DNA from: Microbacteriaceae bacterium UBA1487
Lineage (GTDB): Bacteria > Actinomycetota > Actinomycetes > Actinomycetales > Microbacteriaceae
NCBI GenBank assembly: GCA_002325245.1
Contig: DCRR01000006.1
Span: 9,957 to 73,956 of the forward strand
Direction of reading: 5' to 3'
DNA length: 64,000 nucleotides
Both the position numbers and the translations under genes were made by a program. Shown one piece after another: positions 18,234 through 26,590 of the stretch. Each line of letters opens with the position of its first letter. Position 1 is the first letter of the stretch. Below the pieces are notes generated by a model. That model saw nothing but the letters and a program-made list of their open reading frames with translations. It did not search any database and was not told the origin of the DNA.

Positions 18234-19904
18234 CTAAGCCGTCGGCACAATCGTGGCGGCGGCTCGCGCCGCGGCAGCGCTCGGAGCGGCGAGCGCCGCC
18301 TCCGCGAGGCGCCGCGCATCTTCGGGAGTGCGCAGCGCGAGTTCCGCACGCACCTCGGCGAGGGCGGCGGGGGTCATCGACAGGCTCGTCACACCGAGCC
18401 CGACCAGGACGACGGCGAGCTGCGGATCGGCAGCGGCCTCGCCGCACACGCCCACGGGGCGGCCGGCGGCGACGCCCGCGTCGGCGAGCATCTTCACCAG
18501 CCGCAGGACGGCGGGGTGCCACGGGTCCTGGTAGTGAGCGACGCTGCCGAGCATTCGGTCGGCGGCCATCGTGTACTGGGTCAGGTCGTTCGTTCCGATG
18601 CTGACGAAGTCGCATTCGGCGAGCACCGAGTCGGCCTGAAGCGCGAGCGACGGCACTTCGGCCATGACGCCGACGGTCTTGAGTCCGAGTTCGCGCGCGA
18701 GCGCCACGAAGTACTCGGTCTCCTCCGCGTCGGCGACCATCGGGGCCATCACCCAGAGGTCGGCGGGCTCGCCGTCAGCGGCGACCGCGGCCTCGGCGTT
18801 GACGAGCGCCGCGAGCTGGTCGCGGAGGATCTCCTCGTGCTCGCGCAGCGCGCGCAGGCCTCGCAGGCCGAGGGCGGGGTTCTCCTCGTTGTCGGCGGTG
18901 AGGTACGGCAGCGGCTTGTCGGCACCCGCGTCCAGGCAGCGCACGACGACCTTCTTGCCGCGGAAGTGGCTCAGCATGTCGCGGTACTGCTCGGTCTGGG
19001 TCTCGACGCTCGGACGCTCGGTCGAGTCGAGGAAGAGGAACTCGGTGCGGAACAGCCCGACGCCCTCGGCGCCCAGCTCGACCGCCGCGGCGGCGTCCTT
19101 CGGCGACCCGAGGTTCGCCAGCAGCGGCACGGCCGTTCCGTCGGCGAGCGCACCGGGCGTGATCGGCGCGGTCGCGATGGCCGCGAGCTCGCGAATGCGG
19201 ATCGCCGCCGTGTCGAGCGTCTCGGGGTCCGGCTCGACCGTGACGGTGCCGGCTCCCGCATCGAGCACGACCTGCTGGCCGTCGGTGAGAGCCTCGGCGC
19301 CCGCGACGCCGACGATCGCCGGAATCGAACGCGCTCGGGCGAGGATCGCGGTGTGCGAGGTCGGTCCGCCTTCGCGCGTGATCAGACCGAGCACGATGTC
19401 GAGGTCGAGCAGCACGGTGTCGGCGGGCGCGAGGTCTTCGGCCACCAAGATGTAGGGCGTCGTCGACTCGGGAACGCCGGGGGCGGCCACACCGCGAAGA
19501 CCCGCGATGATCCGCTGGGCGACGTCGCCGAGGTCGGCGGCGCGCTCGCCCAGGTAGCCGCCGAGGCCGATGAGCATCTGCTTGAACTCGTCGAAGGCCT
19601 CATGGACCGCCCGCTCGGCGTTGGTGCCGGACTCGATGCGGGCAACGACCAGGTCGCGAAGCGCCGGGTCCTTCGCCATCAGGGCCTGCGCCTCGAGCAC
19701 GTCGCGCGCGTCGCCGCCGGCGACGGAACCACGGAAGACCAGATCGTCGGCCACCTTCGCCACAGCTGCATCGACGGCGGCGATCGCGTCGGCGGGGTCG
19801 CCTTCGAGCGGCTCTGACGTCGGAGCCGCGAGCGGGGCGGCCATGCGCAGCACGGGGCCGACAGCCACGCGCCGGCCAATGCCGATGCCGTGCAGTTCTG
19901 GCAT
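18234..19904 (-). CDS. ptsI: PTS enzyme I (phosphoenolpyruvate-protein phosphotransferase)
   Basis: Enzyme I transfers phosphate from PEP to HPr, the first step of all PTS uptake. The 556-residue product has the phosphohistidine motif GGPTSHTAILARARSIPAI (His184) in the N-terminal part. The TIM-barrel PEP-binding half has RTEFLFLDS, LGLRGLRALREHEE, FVSIGTNDLTQYTMAADR and the catalytic Cys in VGVCGEAAADP. Length is normal. The open frame extends upstream to 19973, but GAAGGAG sits seven bases before the ATG at 19904 and homology starts there. It heads the mannitol operon, so EI expression may be tied to the sugar. It is divergent from a DeoR regulator across an AT-rich region. Confidence 0.96.
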   Translation of the reverse strand: MPELHGIGIGRRVAVGPVLRMAAPLAAPTSEPLEGDPADAIAAVDAAVAKVADDLVFRGSVAGGDARDVLEAQALMAKDPALRDLVVARIESGTNAERAVHEAFDEFKQMLIGLGGYLGERAADLGDVAQRIIAGLRGVAAPGVPESTTPYILVAEDLAPADTVLLDLDIVLGLITREGGPTSHTAILARARSIPAIVGVAGAEALTDGQQVVLDAGAGTVTVEPDPETLDTAAIRIRELAAIATAPITPGALADGTAVPLLANLGSPKDAAAAVELGAEGVGLFRTEFLFLDSTERPSVETQTEQYRDMLSHFRGKKVVVRCLDAGADKPLPYLTADNEENPALGLRGLRALREHEEILRDQLAALVNAEAAVAADGEPADLWVMAPMVADAEETEYFVALARELGLKTVGVMAEVPSLALQADSVLAECDFVSIGTNDLTQYTMAADRMLGSVAHYQDPWHPAVLRLVKMLADAGVAAGRPVGVCGEAAADPQLAVVLVGLGVTSLSMTPAALAEVRAELALRTPEDARRLAEAALAAPSAAAARAAATIVPTA

Positions 19905-19970
19905 GGATGACTCCTTCATCGATCCGGGCGGTGGGGGCCTTTCCGGCGACATTACACGGATTGCTCGACT

Positions 19971-20018
19971 CAAACAAACAATTCCAAAAAGAAAAGCAGA
20001 AAATCAAACTTTTGTTTG
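19971..20018. promoter_or_regulatory. AT-rich divergent promoter with DeoR-type operator
   Basis: CAAACAAA (19971-19978) and TTTGTTTG (20011-20018) are 8-bp inverted arms. The right one also forms CAAAC-TTTT-GTTTG (20005-20018), a perfect palindrome with a 4-base centre. The stretch between ptsI and the regulator is strongly AT-rich against its GC-rich surroundings. T/A-rich inverted repeats are usual DeoR-family targets, so control of both divergent units is likely. Confidence 0.55.
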
Positions 20019-20051
20019 TGTTGGGACGGGCGTCGTGAGAAAGTGAACGCG

Positions 20052-20840
20052 ATGTATGCACCGGAGCGGCACCAGGCGATCCTCGAACTCGCGCAGAGTC
20101 GGGGACGCGTCGACGTGCGCGACCTTGCCGAGCAGCTTCAGGTGACGCCGGAGACCATCCGCCGCGACCTCACCAGCCTCGAGCGACGCGGACTCGTGCG
20201 CCGTGCGCACGGCGGCGCCGTACCCATCGAGCGTGCCAGCCTGAGCCACACCGTGCCCGAGCGCGAGACCGTTCAGTCCGCCGAGAAGACCGCGATCGCC
20301 TACGCGGCGCTCGCGGAAGTTCCCGATTCCGGATCGATCCTCATCGATGCCGGCACCACCACCATTCGCCTCGCCGAGAGCCTGCCGCGAGATCGTCGAC
20401 TCACCGTCGTGACGCATTCGCTGCCGGTCGCGATGGCGCTCACCGATCGCCGCGAGATCGAACTCCACTTCCTCGGCGGGATGCTCCGCGGCGACTCCCT
20501 CTCCGCCGTCGGAACCTGGACCCACCAGATGATCGGCATGGTCGCCGTCGACGTCGCCTTTCTCAGCGTCAACGGCATCACGCCCGAACGCGGTCTCACC
20601 ACCAGCAACCTCGCCGAGTCGGCCGTCAAGTCGGCGATGATCCGCGCCGCGCGGCGCACCGTCGTGCTCGCCGACCATCGCAAGTTCGGGCGTGAGGAGT
20701 TCAGTCGCATCGCCCCGCTCGCGGCCGTCGACACGATCATCACCGACGAGGGCGTCAACCTCGAACTCGTCGCCGAGGTCGAGGCCGCCGGCACCGACGT
20801 CATCCGTGCGGCCCTGCAGGCCGAATCCCGTACCGCCTAG
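20052..20840 (+). CDS. DeoR-family transcriptional regulator of the PTS cluster
   Basis: A 262-residue DeoR repressor. The N-terminal helix-turn-helix (RHQAILELAQSRGRVDVRDLAEQL, then VTPETIRRDLTSLERRG, about residues 5-55) carries the family signature. The C-terminal DeoRC sugar-phosphate-sensing domain has ILIDAGTTTIRLAE, LGGMLRGDSLSAVG and ADHRKFGREEFSRIAPL. Such regulators respond to phosphorylated sugars or polyols. The ATG at 20052 begins at the family N-terminus; an in-frame GTG at 20043 is an alternative. It is divergent from ptsI-mtlAFD and followed 22 bases later by ptsH, so it most likely controls the whole PTS cluster. Confidence 0.92.
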   Translation: MYAPERHQAILELAQSRGRVDVRDLAEQLQVTPETIRRDLTSLERRGLVRRAHGGAVPIERASLSHTVPERETVQSAEKTAIAYAALAEVPDSGSILIDAGTTTIRLAESLPRDRRLTVVTHSLPVAMALTDRREIELHFLGGMLRGDSLSAVGTWTHQMIGMVAVDVAFLSVNGITPERGLTTSNLAESAVKSAMIRAARRTVVLADHRKFGREEFSRIAPLAAVDTIITDEGVNLELVAEVEAAGTDVIRAALQAESRTA

Positions 20841-20862
20841 TTCCGATTCGCAAGGAGAACCC

Positions 20863-21138
20863 ATGTCAAAAGCGCAGCGCACCGTCGAGTTCGGCTCCAG
20901 CGTCGGCCTGCACGCCCGCCCCGCCTCCGCGCTCGCGAAGGCCGCCGGCGAGAGCGGTCACACGATCACGCTCACCACGCCCGCCGGCAAGAAGGCAAAC
21001 GCGGCGAGCATCCTGACTCTGCTGGCGATGGGCGTGAGCCACGGCGACGAGGTCACGATCACCGTCGAGGGCGACGACGCCGAGGCGGTCGCCGAGAGCT
21101 TCGCGGCGCTCGTCGCGAGCGAACTCGACGCCGACTAG
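20863..21138 (+). CDS. ptsH: PTS phosphocarrier protein HPr
   Basis: HPr shuttles phosphate from enzyme I to the IIA proteins. The 91-residue product has the active-site motif GLHARPAS (phospho-His17) and the second conserved segment KKANAASILTLLAMG, with Ser49 in the position of regulatory Ser46. A strong CAAGGAG lies six bases before the ATG. It follows the DeoR gene and completes the EI-HPr-IICB-IIA set in one locus. Tandem 22-bp repeats follow its stop. Confidence 0.96.
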   Translation: MSKAQRTVEFGSSVGLHARPASALAKAAGESGHTITLTTPAGKKANAASILTLLAMGVSHGDEVTITVEGDDAEAVAESFAALVASELDAD

Positions 21139-21140
21139 CG

Positions 21141-21206
21141 GCGGGTCGCGCAGCCGCACCGCGCGGGTCGTGCAGCCGCACCGCGCGGGTTGAGCAGCCG
21201 CACCGC
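21141..21206 (+). repeat. Three tandem 22-bp repeats after ptsH
   Basis: Units at 21141, 21163 and 21185 read GCGGGTC(G/T)... to AGCCGCACCGC with changes only in the middle (CG, TG or TGA in place). They begin two bases after the ptsH stop and lie between convergent genes. The third unit (GCGGGTTGAGCAGCCG) shades into the dispersed GGTTGAGTAG family. Confidence 0.75.
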
Positions 21207-21228
21207 GGCGTCTCGAAACCCTGCAGCG

Positions 21229-21262
21229 GGTCGAGTGCCGACGCAGTCGGCGAATCGAGGCC
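21229..21262. repeat. Copy of the dispersed GGTCGAG palindrome
   Basis: GGTCGAGTGCCGACGCAGTC to GGCGAATCGAGGCC is a diverged member of the family at 4565 and 10690. It sits six bases from the stop of the acetyltransferase gene at 21268 (minus strand), again in a convergent intergenic space where a terminator would be expected. Confidence 0.65.
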
Positions 21263-21267
21263 CAGGC

Positions 21268-21768
21268 CTACAGTCGCTTGAGCATCCGCGTGTTGCCGAG
21301 CGTGTTCGGCTTCACCCTCGCCAGGTCGAGGAACTCCGCCACGCCCTCATCGGGCGAGCGCACCAGCTCGGCGTAGACATCCGGCGACACGATCCCCTCC
21401 GAGATCTGCTCGAAGCCGTGCCGCCCGAAGAACTCGGTCTCGAAGGTCAGGCAGAACAGGCGCGAGAGGCCGAGCTCCCGCGCATCCGCCTCCAGCTGGT
21501 GCAGCAGCGCGTGCCCGACGCGGCGGTGGCGCCACGCGTCGTCGACGGCGAGCGTGCGCACCTCACCGAGGTCTTCCCACATGACGTGCAGGGCGCCGCA
21601 GCCGACCAGCTGACCGTCGACCTCGGCGACGCGGAACTCCTGCACCGCCTCGTAGAACACGACGCGGTCCTTGCCGAGCAGGATCCGCTTCTCCACGAGC
21701 GGCGCGATCAGGGCGTCGATCGCGGGCACATCGGCGGTTCGCGCGCGTCGCACCAGCATGTCGTTCAC
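21268..21768 (-). CDS. argA: GNAT acetyltransferase, probably ArgA-type N-acetylglutamate synthase
   Basis: A 166-residue single GNAT domain. The acetyl-CoA motif is spread over VRTLAVDDAWRHRRVGHALLHQL (about residues 70-92), and LFCLTFETEFFGRHGFEQIS is the C-terminal signature typical of the short actinobacterial and plant-type N-acetylglutamate synthases (compare mycobacterial ArgA). N-terminal KRILLGKDRVVFYEAVQEF also fits that group. If correct it makes N-acetylglutamate, the first step of arginine biosynthesis. No other arg gene is nearby, so a different amine substrate cannot be excluded. Confidence 0.75.
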   Translation of the reverse strand: MNDMLVRRARTADVPAIDALIAPLVEKRILLGKDRVVFYEAVQEFRVAEVDGQLVGCGALHVMWEDLGEVRTLAVDDAWRHRRVGHALLHQLEADARELGLSRLFCLTFETEFFGRHGFEQISEGIVSPDVYAELVRSPDEGVAEFLDLARVKPNTLGNTRMLKRL

Positions 21769-21796
21769 AACGCCCGACTCTACTGCGCCGCGGAGT

Positions 21797-23530
21797 TCAC
21801 CCGCTCGCGACGGACTCCGCCGGAAGCTCGAACCAGAGCAGCTCCTCGAAGTCGTCGCCGAGGCTCTCGCGGGTGGCCTGCTCCGGCTCGCCGGGCAGGC
21901 TCTCGAACAGCGCCCGCGCTTCGGCGATGTGCTCGGCGAGCACCGACACCGGCGCGCGGTCGACGTTGTGCGGGTAGCGCAGCATGCCCTGCGCGTCGTA
22001 GCGGAGCATCGACAGCCGCAACGGCGGTTCCACCGCGCCGTCGCGGTGCCGCCACAGCCCCGTCGCGGCGTCGAAGCGGTATCGCGGCAGAAGCTTGTGC
22101 CCGTGGTCGGCGACCAGCGTGATCGCCTCGACGATGTAGCGGAACACCTCCTCCTCGAGGAAGTAGTTGAAGTTCACGCGCACCCAGCCCGGTTTGATGC
22201 CTTCGCATCCGCGCGCGATCTCCCGCTCGAAGGCGTGCGAGCGCTCCAGGTCGATGCCCAGCAGGCGATGCCCGTACGGCCCCGCGCAGGAGCAGCCGCC
22301 GCGACTCTGGATGCCGAAGAGGTCATTCAGGATCGCGACGACCGCATTGTGGTGCAGGTAGCGTCCGTCGGGCCGGCGCACCACGAACGACACGATCGAG
22401 AGACGTTCGGCGGTCGGCGAGCCGAGCACCTGAATCTGCGGATGCCGCTGCCACACCGAGATCGCCCGACTGAGGAAGTCGCGCTCGCGGGCCGCGATCA
22501 CGTCGACGCCGACCTCGCGCTTGAGCCCGAAGACGAGCCCGGCGCGGATCGACTCGAGGATCGCGGGGGTGCCGGCCTCCTCGCGGTGGGTCGCGTCGGC
22601 CAGGTAGCGGTGCCCCTCCGGGTTCACGTACATGACCGTGCCGCCGCCGACCACGGTCGGCACGCTGTTGGTCAGCAGGCGGCGACTCACGATCAGGACC
22701 CCGGGCGTGCCCGGGCCGCCGATGAACTTGTGCGGCGAGAGGAAGATCGCGTCCTTGCGGGCGGCCGGATCGCCGTCGCGGGGGTTCATCTCGATGTCGA
22801 CGTAGGGAGCGGCGGCGGCGAAGTCCCAGAACGCGAGCGCGCCGTGCGCGTGCAGCAGGCGCGTGATCGTGTGCGTCTCGGTGAGCACGCCGGTCACGTT
22901 GCTCGCCGCGCTGAACGAGCCGATCTTGAGCGGCCGGTCGGCGAAGCGCTCGAGCTCGGCGGTGAGGTGGTCGAGGTCGACGTGACCATCGGCATCCTCG
23001 TGGATCGTCACGACATCGGCGATCGACTCGCGCCACGGCAGCTCGTTGGAGTGGTGCTCGAAGGGGCCGACGAAGACGACGGGGCGCTCGTGCGCGGGGA
23101 TCAGCTCGCGCATCCCGTAGCGCGCGTCGAGGTCGGCGGGCAGGCGCAGCTCGAGGATCCCGATGAGCTTGTCGATGGCGCCGGTGCAGCCGCTGCCCGC
23201 GAAGATGACGGCGGTGTCGTCGTCGCCGCCGACGGCCGTGTGGATCTCGGCGCGCGCATCCTCACGCAGGCGCGTGGTCTGCAGGCCGGTGCCGCTCGAC
23301 TCGGTGTGCGTGTTGGCGTAGCGCGGCATCACCTCGTCGCGGATGAAGTCCTCGATGAACCCGAGGCTGCGGCCGCTCGCCGTGTAGTCGGCGTAGGTCA
23401 CGCGGCGCGGGCCGAACGGCCCGTGCATGAGCTGGTCGTCTCCGATGACGGACTCGCGGATGCGCGCCAGAATCGGCGGATCCGGAAGCCCCGGATCCGG
23501 CGCAGGAATCGAACACGCCTCCACCCCCAC
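21797..23530 (-). CDS. PLP-dependent class V aminotransferase (SufS/cysteine-desulfurase superfamily)
   Basis: A 577-residue class V aminotransferase fold. VTYADYTASGRSLGFIEDFI replaces the usual LDNAA region, the PLP-binding part has FAGSGCTGAIDK, and the Schiff-base lysine is in FLSPHKFIGGPGTPG. RGGCSCAGPYGHRLLG near residue 390 resembles the active-site Cys loop of desulfurases. A C-terminal part of about 150 residues is extra compared with SufS (about 400). No suf, isc or moa genes are close. The function could be Cys desulfuration or another beta-elimination; family assignment is firm, substrate is not. The start is GTG with AGGGGG upstream. It overlaps nothing and is 28 bases upstream of the argA-like gene. 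Confidence 0.8.
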   Translation of the reverse strand: MGVEACSIPAPDPGLPDPPILARIRESVIGDDQLMHGPFGPRRVTYADYTASGRSLGFIEDFIRDEVMPRYANTHTESSGTGLQTTRLREDARAEIHTAVGGDDDTAVIFAGSGCTGAIDKLIGILELRLPADLDARYGMRELIPAHERPVVFVGPFEHHSNELPWRESIADVVTIHEDADGHVDLDHLTAELERFADRPLKIGSFSAASNVTGVLTETHTITRLLHAHGALAFWDFAAAAPYVDIEMNPRDGDPAARKDAIFLSPHKFIGGPGTPGVLIVSRRLLTNSVPTVVGGGTVMYVNPEGHRYLADATHREEAGTPAILESIRAGLVFGLKREVGVDVIAARERDFLSRAISVWQRHPQIQVLGSPTAERLSIVSFVVRRPDGRYLHHNAVVAILNDLFGIQSRGGCSCAGPYGHRLLGIDLERSHAFEREIARGCEGIKPGWVRVNFNYFLEEEVFRYIVEAITLVADHGHKLLPRYRFDAATGLWRHRDGAVEPPLRLSMLRYDAQGMLRYPHNVDRAPVSVLAEHIAEARALFESLPGEPEQATRESLGDDFEELLWFELPAESVASG

Positions 23531-23555
23531 AAGCTACCCCCTGCCGTGGCGCCGC

Positions 23556-23736
23556 GGGGATGCATCCCGTGCGCTGGGGAGTATCGCGCGCGGCACGCGG
23601 TCGGGGCGCGGGTCACGCGGTGCGGGGGGGTCGGGGTGCGGGTGCGGCGGGTGCGCGTGGGTGGCGGGGATGCATCCCCGGCGCAACCGAGCGAGTCGCG
23701 CGGCACGCGGTCGGGGCGCGGGTCACGCGGTGCGGG
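23556..23736. repeat. Imperfect 110-bp tandem duplication in a gene-free stretch
   Basis: A 40-bp sequence starting CGCGCGGCACGCGGTCGG is exact at 23587-23626 and 23697-23736. GGGGATGCATCCC palindromes precede them at 23556 and 23665, so about 110 bases are duplicated with divergence between. This lies in the 422-bp gap 23531-23952; no supportable gene was seen in it, apart from the two hairpins nearer clpC. Confidence 0.7.
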
Positions 23737-23853
23737 AGCGAGCGGGGGCTCGAGCGCGGCTGGCCAGGCACGGGGTGCACCGCGCCGGCGTACGGCCGGG
23801 GTGCAGCGCGCGGGCGCGCGGCCGGGGCGCAGCGCGCTGGCGCGCACGCCAGA

Positions 23854-23889
23854 ACGGGAGCGCGTGCCGCGTGCGGCACTCGCTCCCGT
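23854..23889. terminator. Second (distal) hairpin downstream of clpC
   Basis: ACGGGAGCG (23854-23862) pairs with CGCTCCCGT (23881-23889), with an inner GTGCCGC/GCGGCAC stem. It is a very stable hairpin without a T-run, just past the one at 23904, seen from clpC. Possible backup terminator. Confidence 0.5.
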
Positions 23890-23903
23890 CGGGAGTCACG
23901 CGC

Positions 23904-23941
23904 AAGGCCCGCGCCTCGCCGAACGGCGTGACGCGGGCCTT
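23904..23941. terminator. Hairpin immediately downstream of clpC
   Basis: AAGGCCCGCG (23904-23913) and CGCGGGCCTT (23932-23941) are perfect 10-bp arms; the loop itself has CGCC/GGCG pairing. It lies 11 bases after the clpC stop, reading on the minus strand. There is no clear T-run, as is common in actinobacteria. Confidence 0.6.
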
Positions 23942-23952
23942 GCCAGAGCGAC

Positions 23953-26460
23953 CTAGTCGGTGATCGCGGCGACCTTCTCGTCGAGCTCCTCGCGGCCCGG
24001 CTGACGCGCGGTCTCGAAGGTGAACTCGCCGCCGCCGTCCTCGGCGCCGGTGCCCGGCGTGAAGTCGACCTTGACGTGGTCGCCCGCGTTGAGGCGACCG
24101 TGCAGGATCTCCTCCGAGAGGCGATCCTCGATCTCCTGCTGCACCGCGCGGCGCAGCGGACGAGCACCCAGGGTCGGATCCCAGCCGATCTCGATCAGAC
24201 GCTTGCGTGCGGCCTCGCCAACCTCGATCGTCATGTCGCGGTCGAGCAGACGCTCGCTCAGACGCTTGACGAACAGGCCCACGATCTGCAGCAGCTCGTC
24301 CTGCGAGAGCTGCGGGAACACGATGGTCTCGTCGACACGGTTCAGGAACTCGGGCTTGAAGTGCTTCTTGAGCTCCTCCACGACCTTGCCGCGCATGGCA
24401 CGGTACGAGTTCTCGACGTTGCCCTCGAGCGTGAAGCCGACGGGGCCTCCCGTGATGTCCTTCGTTCCGAGGTTGGTGGTCATGATGATCACCGTGTTCT
24501 TGAAGTCGACGACGCGACCCTGACCATCCGTCAGACGTCCCTCCTCCAGGATCTGGAGGAGCGAGTTGAAGATGTCCGGGTGCGCCTTCTCGATCTCGTC
24601 GAACAGCACGACACTGAACGGCTTGCGGCGCACCTTCTCGGTGAGCTGGCCGCCCTCCTCGAAGCCGACGAACCCGGGAGGGGCACCGAACAGCCGCGAG
24701 ACGGTGTGCTTCTCGCCGTACTCGCTCATGTCGAGCGAGATCAACGCGTCCTCGTCGTCGAACAGGAACTCGGCGAGCGCCTTGGCGAGCTCGGTCTTGC
24801 CCACACCGGTCGGACCGGCGAAGATGAACGAGCCCGAGGGACGCTTCGGGTCCTTGAGCCCGGCACGGGTGCGGCGGATGGTCTTGGCGAGCACCGAGAT
24901 GGCCTCTTCCTGACCGATGACACGCTCGTGCAGGGCCTTCTCCATGAAGATCAGGCGCGAGCTCTCCTCTTCGGTGAGCTTGAAGACCGGAATGCCGGTG
25001 GCGTTGGCCAGCACCTCGGCGATGACGCCCTCATCCACGGTTCCGGATGCGGCGACATCGCCCGCACGCCACTGCTTCTCGAGTCGCAGCCGCTCGCCGA
25101 GGAGCTTCTTCTCCTCGTCGCGCTTGCTGGCGGCGGCCTCGAAGTCCTGATCCTCGATCGCGGTTTCCTTCTCGCGACGCACCAGGGCGATCTTCTCGTC
25201 GAACTCGCGCAGCTCCGGCGGGGCCGAGAGGATCGACAGCCGCAGACGCGCGCCGGCCTCGTCGATCAGGTCGATCGCCTTGTCCGGCAGGAAGCGGTCG
25301 GAGACGTAGCGGTCGGCGAGGTTCGCCGCGGCGACGATCGCGCCGTCGGTGATCGACACCTTGTGGAAGGCCTCGTACTTGTCGCGCAGCCCCTTCAGGA
25401 TGTTGATGGTGTGCGGCAGGTTGGGCTCGTGCACCTGCACCGGCTGGAAGCGGCGCTCGAGGGCCGCATCCTTTTCGAAGTGCTTGCGGTACTCATCCAG
25501 CGTGGTCGCTCCGATGGTCTGCAGCTCGCCGCGGGCGAGCAGCGGCTTCAGGATCGAGGCGGCGTCTATTGCGCCTTCGGCGGCACCCGCTCCCACCAGG
25601 GTGTGGATCTCGTCGATGAAAGTGATGATGTCGCCGCGGGTGCGGATCTCCTTCGTCACCTTCTTGAGGCGCTCCTCGAAGTCTCCGCGGTAGCGGCTGC
25701 CGGCGATCAACGAGCCGAGGTCGAGCGTGTAGAGCTGCTTGTCCTTGAGCGTCTCGGGCACGTCTCCGCGCACGATCGCCTGGGCGAGGCCTTCGACGAC
25801 GGCGGTCTTGCCGACGCCGGGCTCGCCGATCAGCACCGGGTTGTTCTTGCTGCGACGGGAGAGGATCTGCATGACCCGCTCCATCTCCTTCTCGCGCCCG
25901 ATGACCGGGTCGAGCTTGCCGTCGCGCGCGGCCTGCGTGAGGTTGCGGCCGAACTGGTCGAGGATCTGGCTGCCCTTGTCGGGCGCCTGGTCATTGCCGC
26001 CGACGGCGACCTGCTCCTTGCCCTGGTAGCCGGAGAGGAGCTGGATGACCTGCTGGCGCACCCGGTTCAGGTCGGCACCCAGCTTGACGAGCACCTGCGC
26101 GGCAACGCCTTCGCCTTCGCGGATCAGGCCGAGCAGGATGTGCTCGGTGCCGATGTAGGAGTGGCCGAGCTGCAGCGCCTCACGCAGGCTCAGCTCGAGC
26201 ACCTTCTTGGCGCGCGGGGTGAAGGGGATGTGCCCGGTCGGCTGCTGCTGACCCTGGCCGATGATGTCCTGCACCTGCTCGCGCACGGCGTCGAGCGAGA
26301 TCCCCAGCTCTTCGAGGGCCTTGGCAGCGACGCCTTCGCCTTCGTGAATGAGCCCGAGCAGGATGTGCTCGGTGCCGATGTAGTTGTGGTTGAGCATCTT
26401 CGCCTCTTCTTGGGCGAGGACGACGACCCGGCGGGCCCGGTCGGTAAAGCGCTCGAACAT
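23953..26460 (-). CDS. clpC: ATP-dependent Clp protease ATPase subunit ClpC
   Basis: ClpC is the AAA+ unfoldase that feeds proteins to ClpP. The 835-residue product begins [20 protein letters not shown] and has two Clp_N repeats (residues about 1-145, both with [11 protein letters not shown]), a first AAA+ module (Walker A GEPGVGKT near 210), a UVR/M domain ([20 protein letters not shown] near 430), a second AAA+ module (GPTGVGKT near 550) and ClpB_D2-small. [13 protein letters not shown] loop is present. The frame is open far upstream, but the ATG at 26460 has GGAG six bases before it and matches the family start. Two hairpins follow. No CtsR/mcs genes accompany it, as usual in actinobacteria. 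Confidence 0.98.
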   Translation of the reverse strand: MFERFTDRARRVVVLAQEEAKMLNHNYIGTEHILLGLIHEGEGVAAKALEELGISLDAVREQVQDIIGQGQQQPTGHIPFTPRAKKVLELSLREALQLGHSYIGTEHILLGLIREGEGVAAQVLVKLGADLNRVRQQVIQLLSGYQGKEQVAVGGNDQAPDKGSQILDQFGRNLTQAARDGKLDPVIGREKEMERVMQILSRRSKNNPVLIGEPGVGKTAVVEGLAQAIVRGDVPETLKDKQLYTLDLGSLIAGSRYRGDFEERLKKVTKEIRTRGDIITFIDEIHTLVGAGAAEGAIDAASILKPLLARGELQTIGATTLDEYRKHFEKDAALERRFQPVQVHEPNLPHTINILKGLRDKYEAFHKVSITDGAIVAAANLADRYVSDRFLPDKAIDLIDEAGARLRLSILSAPPELREFDEKIALVRREKETAIEDQDFEAAASKRDEEKKLLGERLRLEKQWRAGDVAASGTVDEGVIAEVLANATGIPVFKLTEEESSRLIFMEKALHERVIGQEEAISVLAKTIRRTRAGLKDPKRPSGSFIFAGPTGVGKTELAKALAEFLFDDEDALISLDMSEYGEKHTVSRLFGAPPGFVGFEEGGQLTEKVRRKPFSVVLFDEIEKAHPDIFNSLLQILEEGRLTDGQGRVVDFKNTVIIMTTNLGTKDITGGPVGFTLEGNVENSYRAMRGKVVEELKKHFKPEFLNRVDETIVFPQLSQDELLQIVGLFVKRLSERLLDRDMTIEVGEAARKRLIEIGWDPTLGARPLRRAVQQEIEDRLSEEILHGRLNAGDHVKVDFTPGTGAEDGGGEFTFETARQPGREELDEKVAAITD

Positions 26461-26590
26461 CTCGATCTCCATCTGGCACGGGGTGCGAGGGCCGCGCCGA
26501 TACATCGAGAGTAACGACGGGGATTGGCGAATTGTCCCGTGTTCGCCGTGGGCGTGAGGCTGCCGGGGCGGGCGGACTAGCATCCGATGC

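Noticed and set aside
23531..23952. Coding frames in the gap before clpC
   Set aside because: All are Arg/Gly/Ala-rich repeats of the duplicated sequence with no start signal or domain.
24076..26514. 812-residue ORF antisense to clpC
   Set aside because: Shadow of clpC; His/Asp/Arg-rich with no family signal.
26461..26590. HAIR/CIRCE or ClgR operator upstream of clpC
   Set aside because: No matching inverted repeat could be seen between clpC and the pirin gene.
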